A stretch of DNA of 64,000 nucleotides from the NCBI GenBank assembly GCA_964640085.1, contig CAZXFA010000007.1:1-64000 (forward strand), read 5' to 3'. This stretch comes from CAZXFA01 sp964640085. GTDB lineage: Bacteria > Actinomycetota > UBA4738 > HRBIN12. Below the pieces are notes generated by a model. It made no database searches, was not told where the DNA came from, and saw only the letters and a list, made by a program, of their open reading frames with translations. Both the position numbers and the translations under genes were made by a program. Within the stretch, counting starts at the first letter, position 1, and each line of letters begins with the position of its first letter. Below, in pieces: positions 1-8,405 of this stretch.

Positions 1-147
1 ACAACTCCGGAGACATCCCTCCAGAGCTTCCGGAGCACGTGCGACGCGATCGGCGTACCGCACCGAGACTCGAAGCCAGACACCATCTCGATCGCACTCC
101 GCGAAGGGGTCGCGACGCTCGATCCCTTCATCGGCCCCAAGTCGTGA
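1..147 (+). CDS. C-terminal fragment of an unrecognised protein
   Basis: The frame starting at base 1 stays open for 48 codons and ends with TGA at 145-147, 20 bases before the tRNA. About four fifths of third codon positions are G or C, as in the confirmed genes nearby. The peptide ends in TLDPFIGPKS and has a mixed, soluble-looking composition. I do not recognise the family. The gene starts outside the window, so its length, domain content and operon partners are unknown. It could also be a chance open frame in GC-rich DNA. Confidence 0.4.
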   Translation, partial: TTPETSLQSFRSTCDAIGVPHRDSKPDTISIALREGVATLDPFIGPKS

Positions 148-167
148 GCCACTACACTTGGACGCGC

Positions 168-252
168 GCCGGGATGGCGAAATCGGGGAAACGCGCGGGT
201 CTCAAACACCCGTGGGCTTCGGCCCTTGAGGGTTCGAGTCCCTCTCCCGGCA
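168..252 (+). tRNA. tRNA-Leu (anticodon CAA)
   Basis: A complete cloverleaf can be folded. The acceptor stem GCCGGGA (168-174) pairs with TCCCGGC (245-251), and the discriminator is A252. The anticodon stem is CGGGT/ACCCG around the loop CTCAAAC, with CAA at 203-205, which reads UUG leucine codons. A long class II variable arm (GGGC-TTCG-GCCC) and the T arm GAGGG-TTCGAGT-CCCTC follow. The long variable arm and the A discriminator agree with leucine. CCA is not encoded. Confidence 0.96.
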
Positions 253-253
253 C

Positions 254-1411
254 TCAGACGACGTGGGCCTCTCGGACGAGGTCCCCGGTCGCGAACCGCC
301 CCAGCCCGAGCGAGGACACGTCCAGGGTGCTCGTCCTTCCCTCCACGACCATCTCGGCCAGGAGCCTGCCCACGATCGGGGCGTGCTGGAACCCGTGGCC
401 GCTGAAGCCGTTCGCCAGGTACAGCCCCTCGACCCCCGGCGCAGGCCCGAGGATCGGGTGCCGATCGGGCGTCATCTCGTACAGCCCGACCCACGAGTGC
501 TCGATCGCGGCATCCTCCAGTGCCGGGAACACGCGAACCGCCGTAGGCAGCAACCGCTCGGCCACGAACGCCTCGTCCGGCCTGGTGTCGAACGTGGGAC
601 GCTCCTCCGGGTTCCCCATCCCCATCAGCACCCCCGGGCCCTCCCGGTGGAAGTAGAAGCTCGTCCCGGCGTCGACCACCAGGGTCCGCCGCTCCGGCGC
701 GCCGGGGAACCCCGCGGTCACCAAGACGTGCCGCGGGATCGGCTCGACCGGCAGCTCGACCCCCGCCGTGGCCGCGAGCAACGCGGCCCACGGGCCGGCC
801 GCGTTCACCACGACCCGTGCCGAGACCCCGTCGCCGCGCGAGAGCTCCACACCGGCCACCCGCCCGCCCGACACGACGATCCTCGTGGCCTCGACCCCGA
901 GCTCGATCGTCGCCCCGGCACGCCGGGCCGCCGTCGCATACCCCTGCGTCAGTCCGGACGGATCGGCGATCCCGTCCCGCGGCCCGAACGCCGCCCCGAT
1001 CACGCCGTCCACCGTGATCCCCGGGATGAGATCGGCGCCCTCCTCCGGCGCGAGCAGCTCGGCCTCGGCCCCGAGCGACCGCTGGAGGCGGTTGGCCGCC
1101 ACGAACCCTTCCCACGTCCGCTCGTCCCGCACGAGGAACAGGTAGCCGTGCTGCACCACGTCGAGCGGCAGCCCGTGCTCCTCCGAGAACCGGAGGATCA
1201 TCGGCACGCTCGCGAGCGATAGGCGGATGTTCACCTCGCTCGAGAACTGCACCCGGAACCCGCCGGCACAGGCCCCGGTAGAGCCCGCCGCCAAACGGTC
1301 GGCGCGCTCGAGCAGGAGCACGGATCCTGCGCCGGCCGCGGCGAGGTGGTACGCGGCGCTCGCGCCGACCACCCCACCACCGATCACCACCGCGTCCGCC
1401 ACGCGGTTCAT
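254..1411 (-). CDS. FAD-dependent oxidoreductase, DAO / sarcosine-oxidase-beta type
   Basis: This 385-residue protein starts with a Rossmann nucleotide-binding turn, GGGVVG at residues 11-16, after a hydrophobic strand. Glu35 ends the second strand, where it normally contacts the FAD ribose. Near the C-terminus the pattern NGFSGHGFQHAP is the conserved flavin-contacting segment of the DAO superfamily (sarcosine, glycine, D-amino-acid and hydroxyproline oxidases or dehydrogenases). The length matches single-subunit members. It is the last gene of the liv operon and overlaps the end of the ornithine-cyclodeaminase-like gene by 4 bp. It therefore probably oxidises an amino or imino acid brought in by that transporter. 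The exact substrate cannot be read from the sequence. Confidence 0.85.
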   Translation of the reverse strand: MNRVADAVVIGGGVVGASAAYHLAAAGAGSVLLLERADRLAAGSTGACAGGFRVQFSSEVNIRLSLASVPMILRFSEEHGLPLDVVQHGYLFLVRDERTWEGFVAANRLQRSLGAEAELLAPEEGADLIPGITVDGVIGAAFGPRDGIADPSGLTQGYATAARRAGATIELGVEATRIVVSGGRVAGVELSRGDGVSARVVVNAAGPWAALLAATAGVELPVEPIPRHVLVTAGFPGAPERRTLVVDAGTSFYFHREGPGVLMGMGNPEERPTFDTRPDEAFVAERLLPTAVRVFPALEDAAIEHSWVGLYEMTPDRHPILGPAPGVEGLYLANGFSGHGFQHAPIVGRLLAEMVVEGRTSTLDVSSLGLGRFATGDLVREAHVV

Positions 1412-2316
1412 GCCCGGTCCGCCGCCGCCCGAGCCACGATCAGGTCCTCGAACGCCACCCCGACGGACTCGAACAGGGTCCGGTCCTCCGTCGAGGTGCG
1501 CACCGGAGCCCCGCGGACGACCTCGGTGAGATCGGCCAGGACGTGGCCCGGGCCGATCGCTCCCTCGCCGATCGCGAGCAGGAGATCGCCGGCCTCAGCC
1601 ATCGCGGCGTCGCGGGTCTCCACGGCCACCCTGCACCGGCGGACGGCCTCGGCGTCGAGCTCGCGCATGGTCGGCGTGTAGGCGCCGACCGCGTTCACGT
1701 GCACCCCCGGCGGCAGGAGCTCCCCCCGGATCACGGGGGTGGGGCTCGTGGTGCAGGTGCAGACGACGTCCGCCTCGCGCTCTGCCCCGGGCTCCGCAAT
1801 CGAGGCCGTGAGCCCCGTGCTCGAGACCTCCGCCGCCAGGCGCTCCGCCCGCTGACGCCCGCGCGAGACGACCACGACCTCCTCGATCGGCCGCACCGCT
1901 CGCATCGCCGCCACGTGCGACCGCGCCTGCACCCCCGCTCCGTAGACCACCAACCGCCGCGCGTCCGGCCGCGCCATGTGCCGCGTCGCGAGCCCGCTGA
2001 CCGCCGCCGTCCGCAGCGCCGTGAGGGCGGCCCCGTCCAGCATCGCGTGCGGGGCCTGCGTCGCCGAGTCGAAGAGCACGTACGACGCGTGGATGAGCGG
2101 CAGGCCGCGCTCGGGGTTCGCCTCGGTGAGGGTGACGAGCTTGACCCCCACGCCCGGGTCGCCGTGGGCGGGCATCACCAGCAGCGTGCCCGCGCGCGTC
2201 CCGACGTGGCTACGCAGCGGTGCCTCCGGCAGCCGATCGGCGCCGAAGCCCGCCTCCAGCGCGTCGATGGCCGCCTCCATCGGGAGCAGGCGCGCGACCT
2301 CGGCCGCGTCGATCAC
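1408..2316 (-). CDS. Ornithine cyclodeaminase / mu-crystallin family protein
   Basis: The 302-residue protein has the family layout. The N-terminal dimerisation part contains GVKLVT, whose Lys corresponds to the substrate-carboxylate ligand. The LRTAA segment follows, then a Rossmann NAD(P) turn VVYGAGVQARSH near residues 122-133, and VNAVGAYTPTMRELD supplies the conserved Asp. Members include ornithine cyclodeaminase, alanine dehydrogenase and delta1-pyrroline-2-carboxylate reductase, which sequence alone does not separate. It lies 13 bp after livF and overlaps the DAO gene by 4 bp. With a DAO-type oxidase and an amino-acid importer next door, an imino-acid reductase or deaminase role in catabolism is likely. 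Confidence 0.85.
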   Translation of the reverse strand: MIDAAEVARLLPMEAAIDALEAGFGADRLPEAPLRSHVGTRAGTLLVMPAHGDPGVGVKLVTLTEANPERGLPLIHASYVLFDSATQAPHAMLDGAALTALRTAAVSGLATRHMARPDARRLVVYGAGVQARSHVAAMRAVRPIEEVVVVSRGRQRAERLAAEVSSTGLTASIAEPGAEREADVVCTCTTSPTPVIRGELLPPGVHVNAVGAYTPTMRELDAEAVRRCRVAVETRDAAMAEAGDLLLAIGEGAIGPGHVLADLTEVVRGAPVRTSTEDRTLFESVGVAFEDLIVARAAADRA

Positions 2317-2329
2317 GCGGAGGGACGAG

Positions 2330-3112
2330 TCAGAGCTCCCCGAGGTACGCCTCCCTCATCAGGGGGTTGTTCAGGAGGTTCTCGGCCGAGTCGGCCAGCA
2401 CGATCTCCCCCGTCTGGAGCACGTATCCCCGGTCGGCGATCGACAGCGCCATGTTCGCGTTCTGCTCGACGACGAACACGGTGCGACCCAGGCCCCGGAT
2501 GGTCTTGATGATCTCGAAGACCTGCTCCACCAGGATCGGGGCCAATCCCATCGAGGGCTCGTCCATCAGCAGCACCTTCGGATCGGCCATCAGCGCTCGA
2601 CCCATCGCGACCATCTGCTGCTCGCCGCCGGACAGGGTGCCCGCCTTCTGCTTCAGCCGCTCGCGGATCCGCGGGAAGGTCTCCAAGATGCGCTCCCGGT
2701 CCTCGGCGATCTTTGCCTTGTCCCGGCGCTGGAACGCGCCGAGCTCCAGGTTCTCGGCCACCGTCATCTCCGCGAACAGACGGCGGTTCTCCGGGACCAT
2801 CGAGATCCCGCGGCGGACGATCTCGGCGGTAGACAGGCCGCTGACGACGTCCCCGTCGAGCAGCACCTGACCCTCCGACGGCTTCACGTACCCGAGGATC
2901 GTCTTGAGCGTGGTCGTCTTGCCGCTCGCGTTGCCCCCCAGGAGGCACACCATCTCGCCCTCGTAGATCTGGACGTCCACGTCCCGGAGCACCCCCACCA
3001 TGCCGTAGTGGGTGCTGACGTTCCGCAGCTCGAGGATCGGCCGACGGTCGGATGGGGCGACCACCCGCGAGGCCTCCTCCGGGACCCGCTCGGCGGCCAT
3101 CTCCCCGCTCAT
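2330..3112 (-). CDS. livF: Branched-chain amino acid ABC transporter ATPase LivF
   Basis: The 260-residue ATPase shows all ABC motifs: Walker A GGNASGKTT (Asn-Ala where Asn-Gly-Ala is usual), signature LSGGEQQMVAMGRAL, Walker B VLLMDEPSMGLAP, and a switch His replaced by the Gln of VFVVEQN, as is typical of LivF. It is the second nucleotide-binding subunit of a HAAT-family importer, working on the cytoplasmic face with LivG. The ATG overlaps the livG stop by 4 bp, so the two are translationally coupled. The N-terminal 25 residues before the ABC core are longer than usual. Confidence 0.95.
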   Translation of the reverse strand: MSGEMAAERVPEEASRVVAPSDRRPILELRNVSTHYGMVGVLRDVDVQIYEGEMVCLLGGNASGKTTTLKTILGYVKPSEGQVLLDGDVVSGLSTAEIVRRGISMVPENRRLFAEMTVAENLELGAFQRRDKAKIAEDRERILETFPRIRERLKQKAGTLSGGEQQMVAMGRALMADPKVLLMDEPSMGLAPILVEQVFEIIKTIRGLGRTVFVVEQNANMALSIADRGYVLQTGEIVLADSAENLLNNPLMREAYLGEL

Positions 3113-3906
3113 CCGACCGCCTTCGTACCCAGGTAGGCCTCGATGACCTCCGGGCTGGTGGCAACCTCCTCGTAGGAGCCCTCGGCGATCTTCCGGCCAT
3201 AGTCGAGCGCGACGACACGGTCGGAGACGCCTTTGACCACACGCATGTCGTGCTCGATCACCACGACCGTGAGGCCGCGTTCGTCCCGCATCCTGACGAT
3301 CTGGTCACGCAGCTCGAGCGTCTCCCGCGGGTTCATCCCCGCCGTCGGCTCGTCCAGGAGGATGAGCGTGGGCTCGGTGGCCATCGCCCGCGCGACCTCG
3401 AGCCGGCGGCGGTTCGCGTAGGACAGGACGAACGCCGGCTGTTCCTGCCGGTACCCGGCCAGGCGCGAGCCGAAGAACTCCAGGCTCTCCCTGGCGCGGT
3501 CGCGGATCCGGTCCTCCTCGCGGCGGGTGCCCGGGGTCCGCAGGATCGCGCCGAACACACCCGTGCGCGATCGCGAGTGCTGACCCACCATCGCGTTCTC
3601 GAGCACGGTCATGTTCGGGAACAGGTGGACCGTCTGGAACGTGCGCGCGATGCCCAGGCGCGTGATCACGTTCGGGGGGAGCCCGACGATGCGCCGCCCC
3701 TGGAACAGGATCCCGCCCTCGTCCGGCTCGTAGAGCCCGGTCACGGCGTTGAACATCGTGCTCTTGCCCGCGCCGTTGGGTCCGATCACCGACACGATCT
3801 CGCCCGTGTCGACGTGCATCGAAAGCCCGGAGAGCGCGTACAGACCGCCGAAGTGCTTGGAGACGTTGCCCAGCTCCAGCAGGTGGGGGCCGCCGTCGGC
3901 GCTCAC
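3109..3906 (-). CDS. livG: Branched-chain amino acid ABC transporter ATPase LivG
   Basis: The GTG at 3906 overlaps the livM stop as GTGA and gives a 265-residue protein. The frame is open much further upstream, but that part lies antiparallel in phase within livM and is spurious. Motifs are Walker A GPNGAGKST, the LivG-type signature LSYANRRRLEVARAMA, Walker B LILLDEPTAGMNP and the switch His of VVIEHDM. The insertion between Walker A and the signature (about 30 residues around HSRSRTGVFGAI) is characteristic of LivG rather than LivF. It powers import together with LivF and the LivHM permease. Confidence 0.94.
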   Translation of the reverse strand: MSADGGPHLLELGNVSKHFGGLYALSGLSMHVDTGEIVSVIGPNGAGKSTMFNAVTGLYEPDEGGILFQGRRIVGLPPNVITRLGIARTFQTVHLFPNMTVLENAMVGQHSRSRTGVFGAILRTPGTRREEDRIRDRARESLEFFGSRLAGYRQEQPAFVLSYANRRRLEVARAMATEPTLILLDEPTAGMNPRETLELRDQIVRMRDERGLTVVVIEHDMRVVKGVSDRVVALDYGRKIAEGSYEEVATSPEVIEAYLGTKAVG

Positions 3907-5696
3907 CGCAGATCCTCGTCCTCGGCCCCGAGGCCACCCCCGGGCACCGCCGCCACCGCGGCCTCGCCGGCGAACCGCTTCACCCACGCGTCCTGCTCGG
4001 CCTCCTCCTCGTGCAGCTCGCGCATCCGGCGCACGCTGGGGATCAGGCCCTGCGGCCGCAAGATCATGATCGCCACCAGCACCCCTCCGTAGACGAGAAG
4101 GCGGAACTCCTCGAACTCGCGAAGGAGCCCAGGCAGGCCGATCAGCACGGCCGCGCCCGCGACGACGCCGGGGATGCTCCCCATCCCGCCGAGGATCACC
4201 ACGGCGAGCGCGGTGATCGACACGATGATCTGGAAGCTGGCGGGGGTGAGCGAGCCGATCTGGACGGCGAACAGGGCCCCGCCGAGCGACCCGACGGCGC
4301 CACCCATCGCGAACGCGAGCAGCTTGTACTTCGTGGTGCTGATCCCCATCGCGTCTGCCACCTGCTCGTCCTCGCGCATCGCGTTCCACGCGCGACCGAT
4401 CCGGGACGACGCCAGTCGCCACGAGACGAACACCGCCAGCACCACGAAGGCCAGCGCGAGCCAGTAGAAGTGCTGCGGTTGTCGGAAGCCCAAGCCACCG
4501 ATGGCGGCGTTCGTGACCCCGCGCATGCCCTGGGGTCCGCCAACGAGCGGCTGGAGCCAGCGCGATTCGGCAAGGACGCGGACGATCTCGCCGAGCCCAA
4601 GCGTGACGATGGCCAGGTAGTCGCCCCGCAGGCGGAGCACCGGGGCGCCGATCAACAGCCCTACGCCTGCGGCCAGGATCACCACGACCCAGATCGCGAC
4701 GTAGAAGTTCAGGTCCACGGACCAGACGGGGGCGGCCGACCCGGTCGTGGTGTTCAGGCTCGCGCCCGTGACCAGGGCCATCATGTAGGCCCCGAACGCG
4801 TAGAAGGCCACGTAGCCGAGGTCGAGGAGCCCCGCGTACCCCACGACGATGTTCAGCCCCAGCCCAAGCAGGACGAAGATCATCACGCTGCCCAGGACCT
4901 GCGAGATCACCGAGCCGACCAGCAGGGGGAGGGCCACCAGGATCGTCAGCACGACCAGGATGATCCCGGCCCGAGCGGCCGGCTGGTCGACCATCGCCGT
5001 TCGGACCCGCCGTCTCGTCTCCGATCCGCTCCGCCGCCACAGCGCGTCCGCCCCGGCCGCCAGGACGACCAGGCCCGTCGCCCCGCCCCACGTGAGGCTC
5101 CCCGTCCTCGGGCTATAGAGGAAGTCCGGTTCGACGCCGAGCTCCTGCATCGCCACCGGGACGATCCTCTGGAGCAGGCCCATGACGATCACGGTCGTGA
5201 CCGCGGCCGCGACCGGCCCGACCACCGACCGTTCCAGGGTCCGAGCGAGGCCGCCGAGCGCACCGGCCGCGAGCCCCAGCACGAGGAGGATCGCCGACCC
5301 GAGGGCCAGGCCACGCTCGAAGGTGACGAACTCGATGAGGCCGGTCGTCACGGCGATGAAGACCTGGCGGATCCGCGCGATACCGATCACATCGGCCAGG
5401 ATCACCGTCGCGGCGAACGCGCCCGCCGCCACGAGCCCGGTGGCCCCGCCTCCCACCAGCCCGGCGGTGGGGCCGGCGACCCGCCGTTCGCCGGCGACGA
5501 TCCGGGTCCGGGCCACGAAGTAGGCGGCGGCGAGCGGCGGGAGAACCAAAAGGAGTCGGCCCAACGTCACCTGCTCGCCGACCAGGCGCAGGTCGCCGAA
5601 GCGTTCGATCAGCCCGACGAGGGCGAGGTAGACGAGCACGGCCCCGCCGACCAAGCCCGCCCTGACCACCGAACGGACCGGGATCGGGTCCATCAC
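3903..5696 (-). CDS. livM: Branched-chain amino acid ABC transporter permease LivM, N-terminally extended
   Basis: This is a 597-residue integral membrane protein. Residues from about 240 onward form an ordinary LivM permease: the GLGLNIVVGYAGLLDLGYVA segment, a cytoplasmic coupling loop near RIGRAWNAMREDE, and the C-terminal GGMGSIPGVVAG. The first 240 residues are extra. They hold about five predicted hydrophobic segments separated by short polar loops and do not resemble a second permease domain. The start overlaps the livH stop by 4 bp. The last 30 residues form an acidic cytoplasmic tail. The permease core is certain; the role of the extension is unknown. Confidence 0.92.
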   Translation of the reverse strand: MMDPIPVRSVVRAGLVGGAVLVYLALVGLIERFGDLRLVGEQVTLGRLLLVLPPLAAAYFVARTRIVAGERRVAGPTAGLVGGGATGLVAAGAFAATVILADVIGIARIRQVFIAVTTGLIEFVTFERGLALGSAILLVLGLAAGALGGLARTLERSVVGPVAAAVTTVIVMGLLQRIVPVAMQELGVEPDFLYSPRTGSLTWGGATGLVVLAAGADALWRRSGSETRRRVRTAMVDQPAARAGIILVVLTILVALPLLVGSVISQVLGSVMIFVLLGLGLNIVVGYAGLLDLGYVAFYAFGAYMMALVTGASLNTTTGSAAPVWSVDLNFYVAIWVVVILAAGVGLLIGAPVLRLRGDYLAIVTLGLGEIVRVLAESRWLQPLVGGPQGMRGVTNAAIGGLGFRQPQHFYWLALAFVVLAVFVSWRLASSRIGRAWNAMREDEQVADAMGISTTKYKLLAFAMGGAVGSLGGALFAVQIGSLTPASFQIIVSITALAVVILGGMGSIPGVVAGAAVLIGLPGLLREFEEFRLLVYGGVLVAIMILRPQGLIPSVRRMRELHEEEAEQDAWVKRFAGEAAVAAVPGGGLGAEDEDLR

Positions 5697-6784
5697 ACCT
5701 TCTCCGTCTCGCCGGTCCCCAGGATCCCGCCGGGACGGAAGATCAGGACCAAGACCAGAACGAGGAACGTGAACGCGGGCTTCAGCTGGAAGGGCGAGGG
5801 GATCTGGTAGCCCGTCAGGACGAGCGACGGACCCAGGGACTCGAGCAGGCCGAGGGTGAGGCCGCCGAGCGCCGCCCCCGCGACACTGCCGATCCCGCCC
5901 AGCACGGCCGCCGTGAAGGCGGCGATCCCCGGCTGGAACCCCATGCTGAAGTTCACGGCCTCGAACGTCATCGCGTACAGGACACCCGCCACGCCGGCCA
6001 GGATGCCGCCGACCGCGAACGTGATCACGATGACCCGATCGACGTGGATCCCCATCAGGCTCGCGATCTCGCTGTCCTCAGCGACCGCGCGCATGGACTT
6101 CCCGGTGGTGGTCCTCGCGATGAACCATGTCAAGAGGACCACCGACGCGAGCGCCACGAGGAACACCACCACCCGCACCCTCGGGAAGGCGAGCCCGAAG
6201 AACTCCCACTGGCCTTCGAGGAAGCTCGGCTTCGCGTAGCCACGGGTCTGCGCACCGAAGAACCCGCGAGCCGTGTTCTGCAGGAACAGGGAGGCCCCGA
6301 TCGCGGTGATCAGCGGGACGAGCCGGGGCGCCCCGCGGAGCGGTCGGTAGGCGATCCGCTCGAGCAGCACCGCCACCAGGACGGACGTGGCGATGGCGAC
6401 GCCGAAGATGATCGCCAGCGCGAGGACCGGCTGCCGTTCGAGGAACCCGCTCTCCTCGTAGGCGTTGGCGAAGAAGTACGAGCCGAAGGCGCCGAACATG
6501 AAGACCTCGCCGTGGGCGAAGTTGATCATCTTGAGGATCCCGTACACGAGCGTGTACCCCAGAGCGATCAGCGCATAGATCGAGCCCTGGGCGACCCCCA
6601 GGACGACGAAGTCCGCCCACGCGTCCGCCGAGTATCCCTGCCCTTCCGGCAGGGTGAGCGTCCGGTACGCCCCGATCCCGACGGTCGCCGCGATCGTCGC
6701 TCCCAGCACGATGAGGATGATCCGCCGCCACGGGAGCCGCTCGAACCAGCCGAGGCGGACCTCCCGCATCTGCTGGGTCCCCAT
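5693..6784 (-). CDS. livH: Branched-chain amino acid ABC transporter permease LivH
   Basis: LivH is the second membrane subunit of the importer. The segment GILKMINFAHGEVFMFGA is the LivH fingerprint, and the protein alternates hydrophobic helices with short loops over 363 residues. A start codon 57 bases further upstream (6841) would fall inside a 15-bp hairpin, so the ATG at 6784 is preferred; the next ATG, five codons in, is also possible. The C-terminus (LVLVLIFRPGGILG) is typical. It follows livJ after an 82-bp gap containing the hairpin and overlaps livM by 4 bp. Confidence 0.93.
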   Translation of the reverse strand: MGTQQMREVRLGWFERLPWRRIILIVLGATIAATVGIGAYRTLTLPEGQGYSADAWADFVVLGVAQGSIYALIALGYTLVYGILKMINFAHGEVFMFGAFGSYFFANAYEESGFLERQPVLALAIIFGVAIATSVLVAVLLERIAYRPLRGAPRLVPLITAIGASLFLQNTARGFFGAQTRGYAKPSFLEGQWEFFGLAFPRVRVVVFLVALASVVLLTWFIARTTTGKSMRAVAEDSEIASLMGIHVDRVIVITFAVGGILAGVAGVLYAMTFEAVNFSMGFQPGIAAFTAAVLGGIGSVAGAALGGLTLGLLESLGPSLVLTGYQIPSPFQLKPAFTFLVLVLVLIFRPGGILGTGETEKV

Positions 6785-6816
6785 GTCGCGCGAGCCTAGT
6801 CCATCCCCGGACGCGC

Positions 6817-6849
6817 CGCTGCGGGTGGGCCGACGGCCCACCCGCAGCG
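6817..6849. repeat. Perfect 15-bp inverted repeat between livJ and livH
   Basis: CGCTGCGGGTGGGCC (6817-6831) and its exact reverse complement (6835-6849) flank a 3-base loop. It begins 17 bases after the livJ stop. No run of T follows on the minus strand, so it is not a classic intrinsic terminator. In solute-binding-protein-first ABC operons, such hairpins often cause partial termination or protect the upstream mRNA, giving more binding protein than permease. That role is inferred here. Confidence 0.8.
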
Positions 6850-6866
6850 CCTAGCTATCGCTTTCA

Positions 6867-8213
6867 CTACGCGACGTCGGCCAGCGACTTCGTATCGCTG
6901 TAGACGGCGTCGGTCGGATCCTCGCCGCCCTCGACGGGCCAGTTCGGGTACTGGAACACGCCGATGGTGACGTCCGTCGCGCAGTCGCCGAGCGGCGTGC
7001 ACGTGACGATCCCCGTGAGCCCCTCGTGACCAGAGGTGGCCAGGACGGCGTCCTTGAGCGCGGTCCGCGGGATCAACAGGTTCCCGCTGCCGTCGTCGGC
7101 TGCCGCGGCCTCGATCGCGTCGAACAGGATGTTCGCCGCGTCGAACGCGTGCGCGTGGAACACCGACGTCGGCTCCGTCCCGAACTGCTCCTGGTACGCG
7201 GGGAGGAACTCGTCGTTATAGAAGGCACCTCCCTGGAACACGGTCACGTCCGGCGACGTGGCGTAGTAGTCGCCGGTCGGGTCCCCGGCCGTTCCGAAGA
7301 ACCCGCTCTCCAGACAGCCGTCCGCGCCGAAGTGGACGGTACCCGCGGGCAGGATGTCCTGCCCCTGCACGTAGGTGAGCGCGCACACGGGGTTGAAGTT
7401 GGGCCCGTAGACGAGCCCCGGCTCGCCTTCGGCGATGCCCCGGAGCACCGGACCGAGGTCCGTGTCCGCGCTGTTGACCTGCTCGACCGCCGTGATCTCG
7501 CCACCGAGGTTCACGAAGTTGTCGCGGAACGCGGCGGCCAGACCGTCGGCGTACGGGCTCTCGTCGTTGATCGTGGCGGCGCTCCTGATGCCGAGCTCAT
7601 TGATGACGAACTCGGCGGCGATCGCGCCCTGGATCCGGTCGTTGTGCGCCGTGCGCGCGTAGAAGGGCTGGTGCGCTTCCTGCGACGTCAGACCCGGGTT
7701 CGTGTTCGAGGGCGAGAGCAGTAGGTAGCCGGCGTCCGACGTGATCTGGTCCGCCACGCCGAGCGCCGCGCTCGAGCAGCTCGTCCCGATGACCGCCACG
7801 ATCGAGGGGTCGGCGACCAGCGCGGTCGCGCCCGCTTGCCCGCCCTCGGCCGAGCAGCCGTCGTCCTCCTGCTGGAGCTCGACGTCGTGTCCGAGGAGCT
7901 GACCTGGCGTGCCGTCGAGCGCCCCGTCCAGGTTGTCGATCGCCAGCTCGATCCCGTGGTTGCTGTCCGTCCCGAGGAACGCCACGTCCCCCGAGATCGC
8001 CAGCAGCGACCCGATCGCGATCGGCTCACCGGCGGCGACCTCGACGCAGCCGAACGGATCCGCGTCGCAGTCCACCGCCGCCCCCGTCGTCGTGGGCCCG
8101 GTCACCCCGGTCTCGCCCCCGGGCCCCTCGTCGTCGCCGTCGCCGCACGCGGCCGCGACCAGGGTCAGCACCGCGACGAGCGCGAGGAACGGGTACAGCC
8201 TCCGCTTCCTCAT
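6867..8213 (-). CDS. livJ: Branched-chain amino acid ABC transporter substrate-binding lipoprotein LivJ-type
   Basis: The 448-residue protein begins MRKRR, followed by a hydrophobic stretch and Cys23 in AAAC. This is a lipoprotein signal, so the mature protein is anchored outside the membrane with a Thr/Gly-rich linker after the Cys. The rest is a Peripla_BP_6 type I binding fold: IAIGSLLAISGD at the first strand, the VIGTSCSSAAL segment, and LLSPSNTNPGLT at the ligand hinge. Its presence in front of livHMGF fixes its role as the ligand receptor. AAGGGG lies about 6 bases before the ATG. The 192 bp between trpA and livJ contain a strong ribosome site but no promoter I can defend. Confidence 0.93.
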   Translation of the reverse strand: MRKRRLYPFLALVAVLTLVAAACGDGDDEGPGGETGVTGPTTTGAAVDCDADPFGCVEVAAGEPIAIGSLLAISGDVAFLGTDSNHGIELAIDNLDGALDGTPGQLLGHDVELQQEDDGCSAEGGQAGATALVADPSIVAVIGTSCSSAALGVADQITSDAGYLLLSPSNTNPGLTSQEAHQPFYARTAHNDRIQGAIAAEFVINELGIRSAATINDESPYADGLAAAFRDNFVNLGGEITAVEQVNSADTDLGPVLRGIAEGEPGLVYGPNFNPVCALTYVQGQDILPAGTVHFGADGCLESGFFGTAGDPTGDYYATSPDVTVFQGGAFYNDEFLPAYQEQFGTEPTSVFHAHAFDAANILFDAIEAAAADDGSGNLLIPRTALKDAVLATSGHEGLTGIVTCTPLGDCATDVTIGVFQYPNWPVEGGEDPTDAVYSDTKSLADVA

Positions 8214-8405
8214 CGATCCCCCCTTCGATCCATCAACGTCCGTTCGCCCCCCGGGGCATGGTGCGGTCGCCGATGCAGCAGCGAGCGTCCCCCTTTCTCT
8301 CCCCCATCCGCACGGCTGGTACCTACCACATCCGGGCGGTTCGGGGCTACCTCCCCCTCATACGGTGGGCGACCGGAGGGGGGATGCCGCGGATACCGGC
8401 CCGCC

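Noticed and set aside
3906..5091. N-terminal extension of livG to 660 residues
   Set aside because: The added part overlaps livM completely and has shadow composition; the GTGA overlap at 3903-3906 marks the real start.
6817..6849. Intrinsic terminator of livJ
   Set aside because: The stem is strong but lacks a following T run on the minus strand and the downstream genes are clearly part of the same function, so it is listed as an inverted repeat instead.
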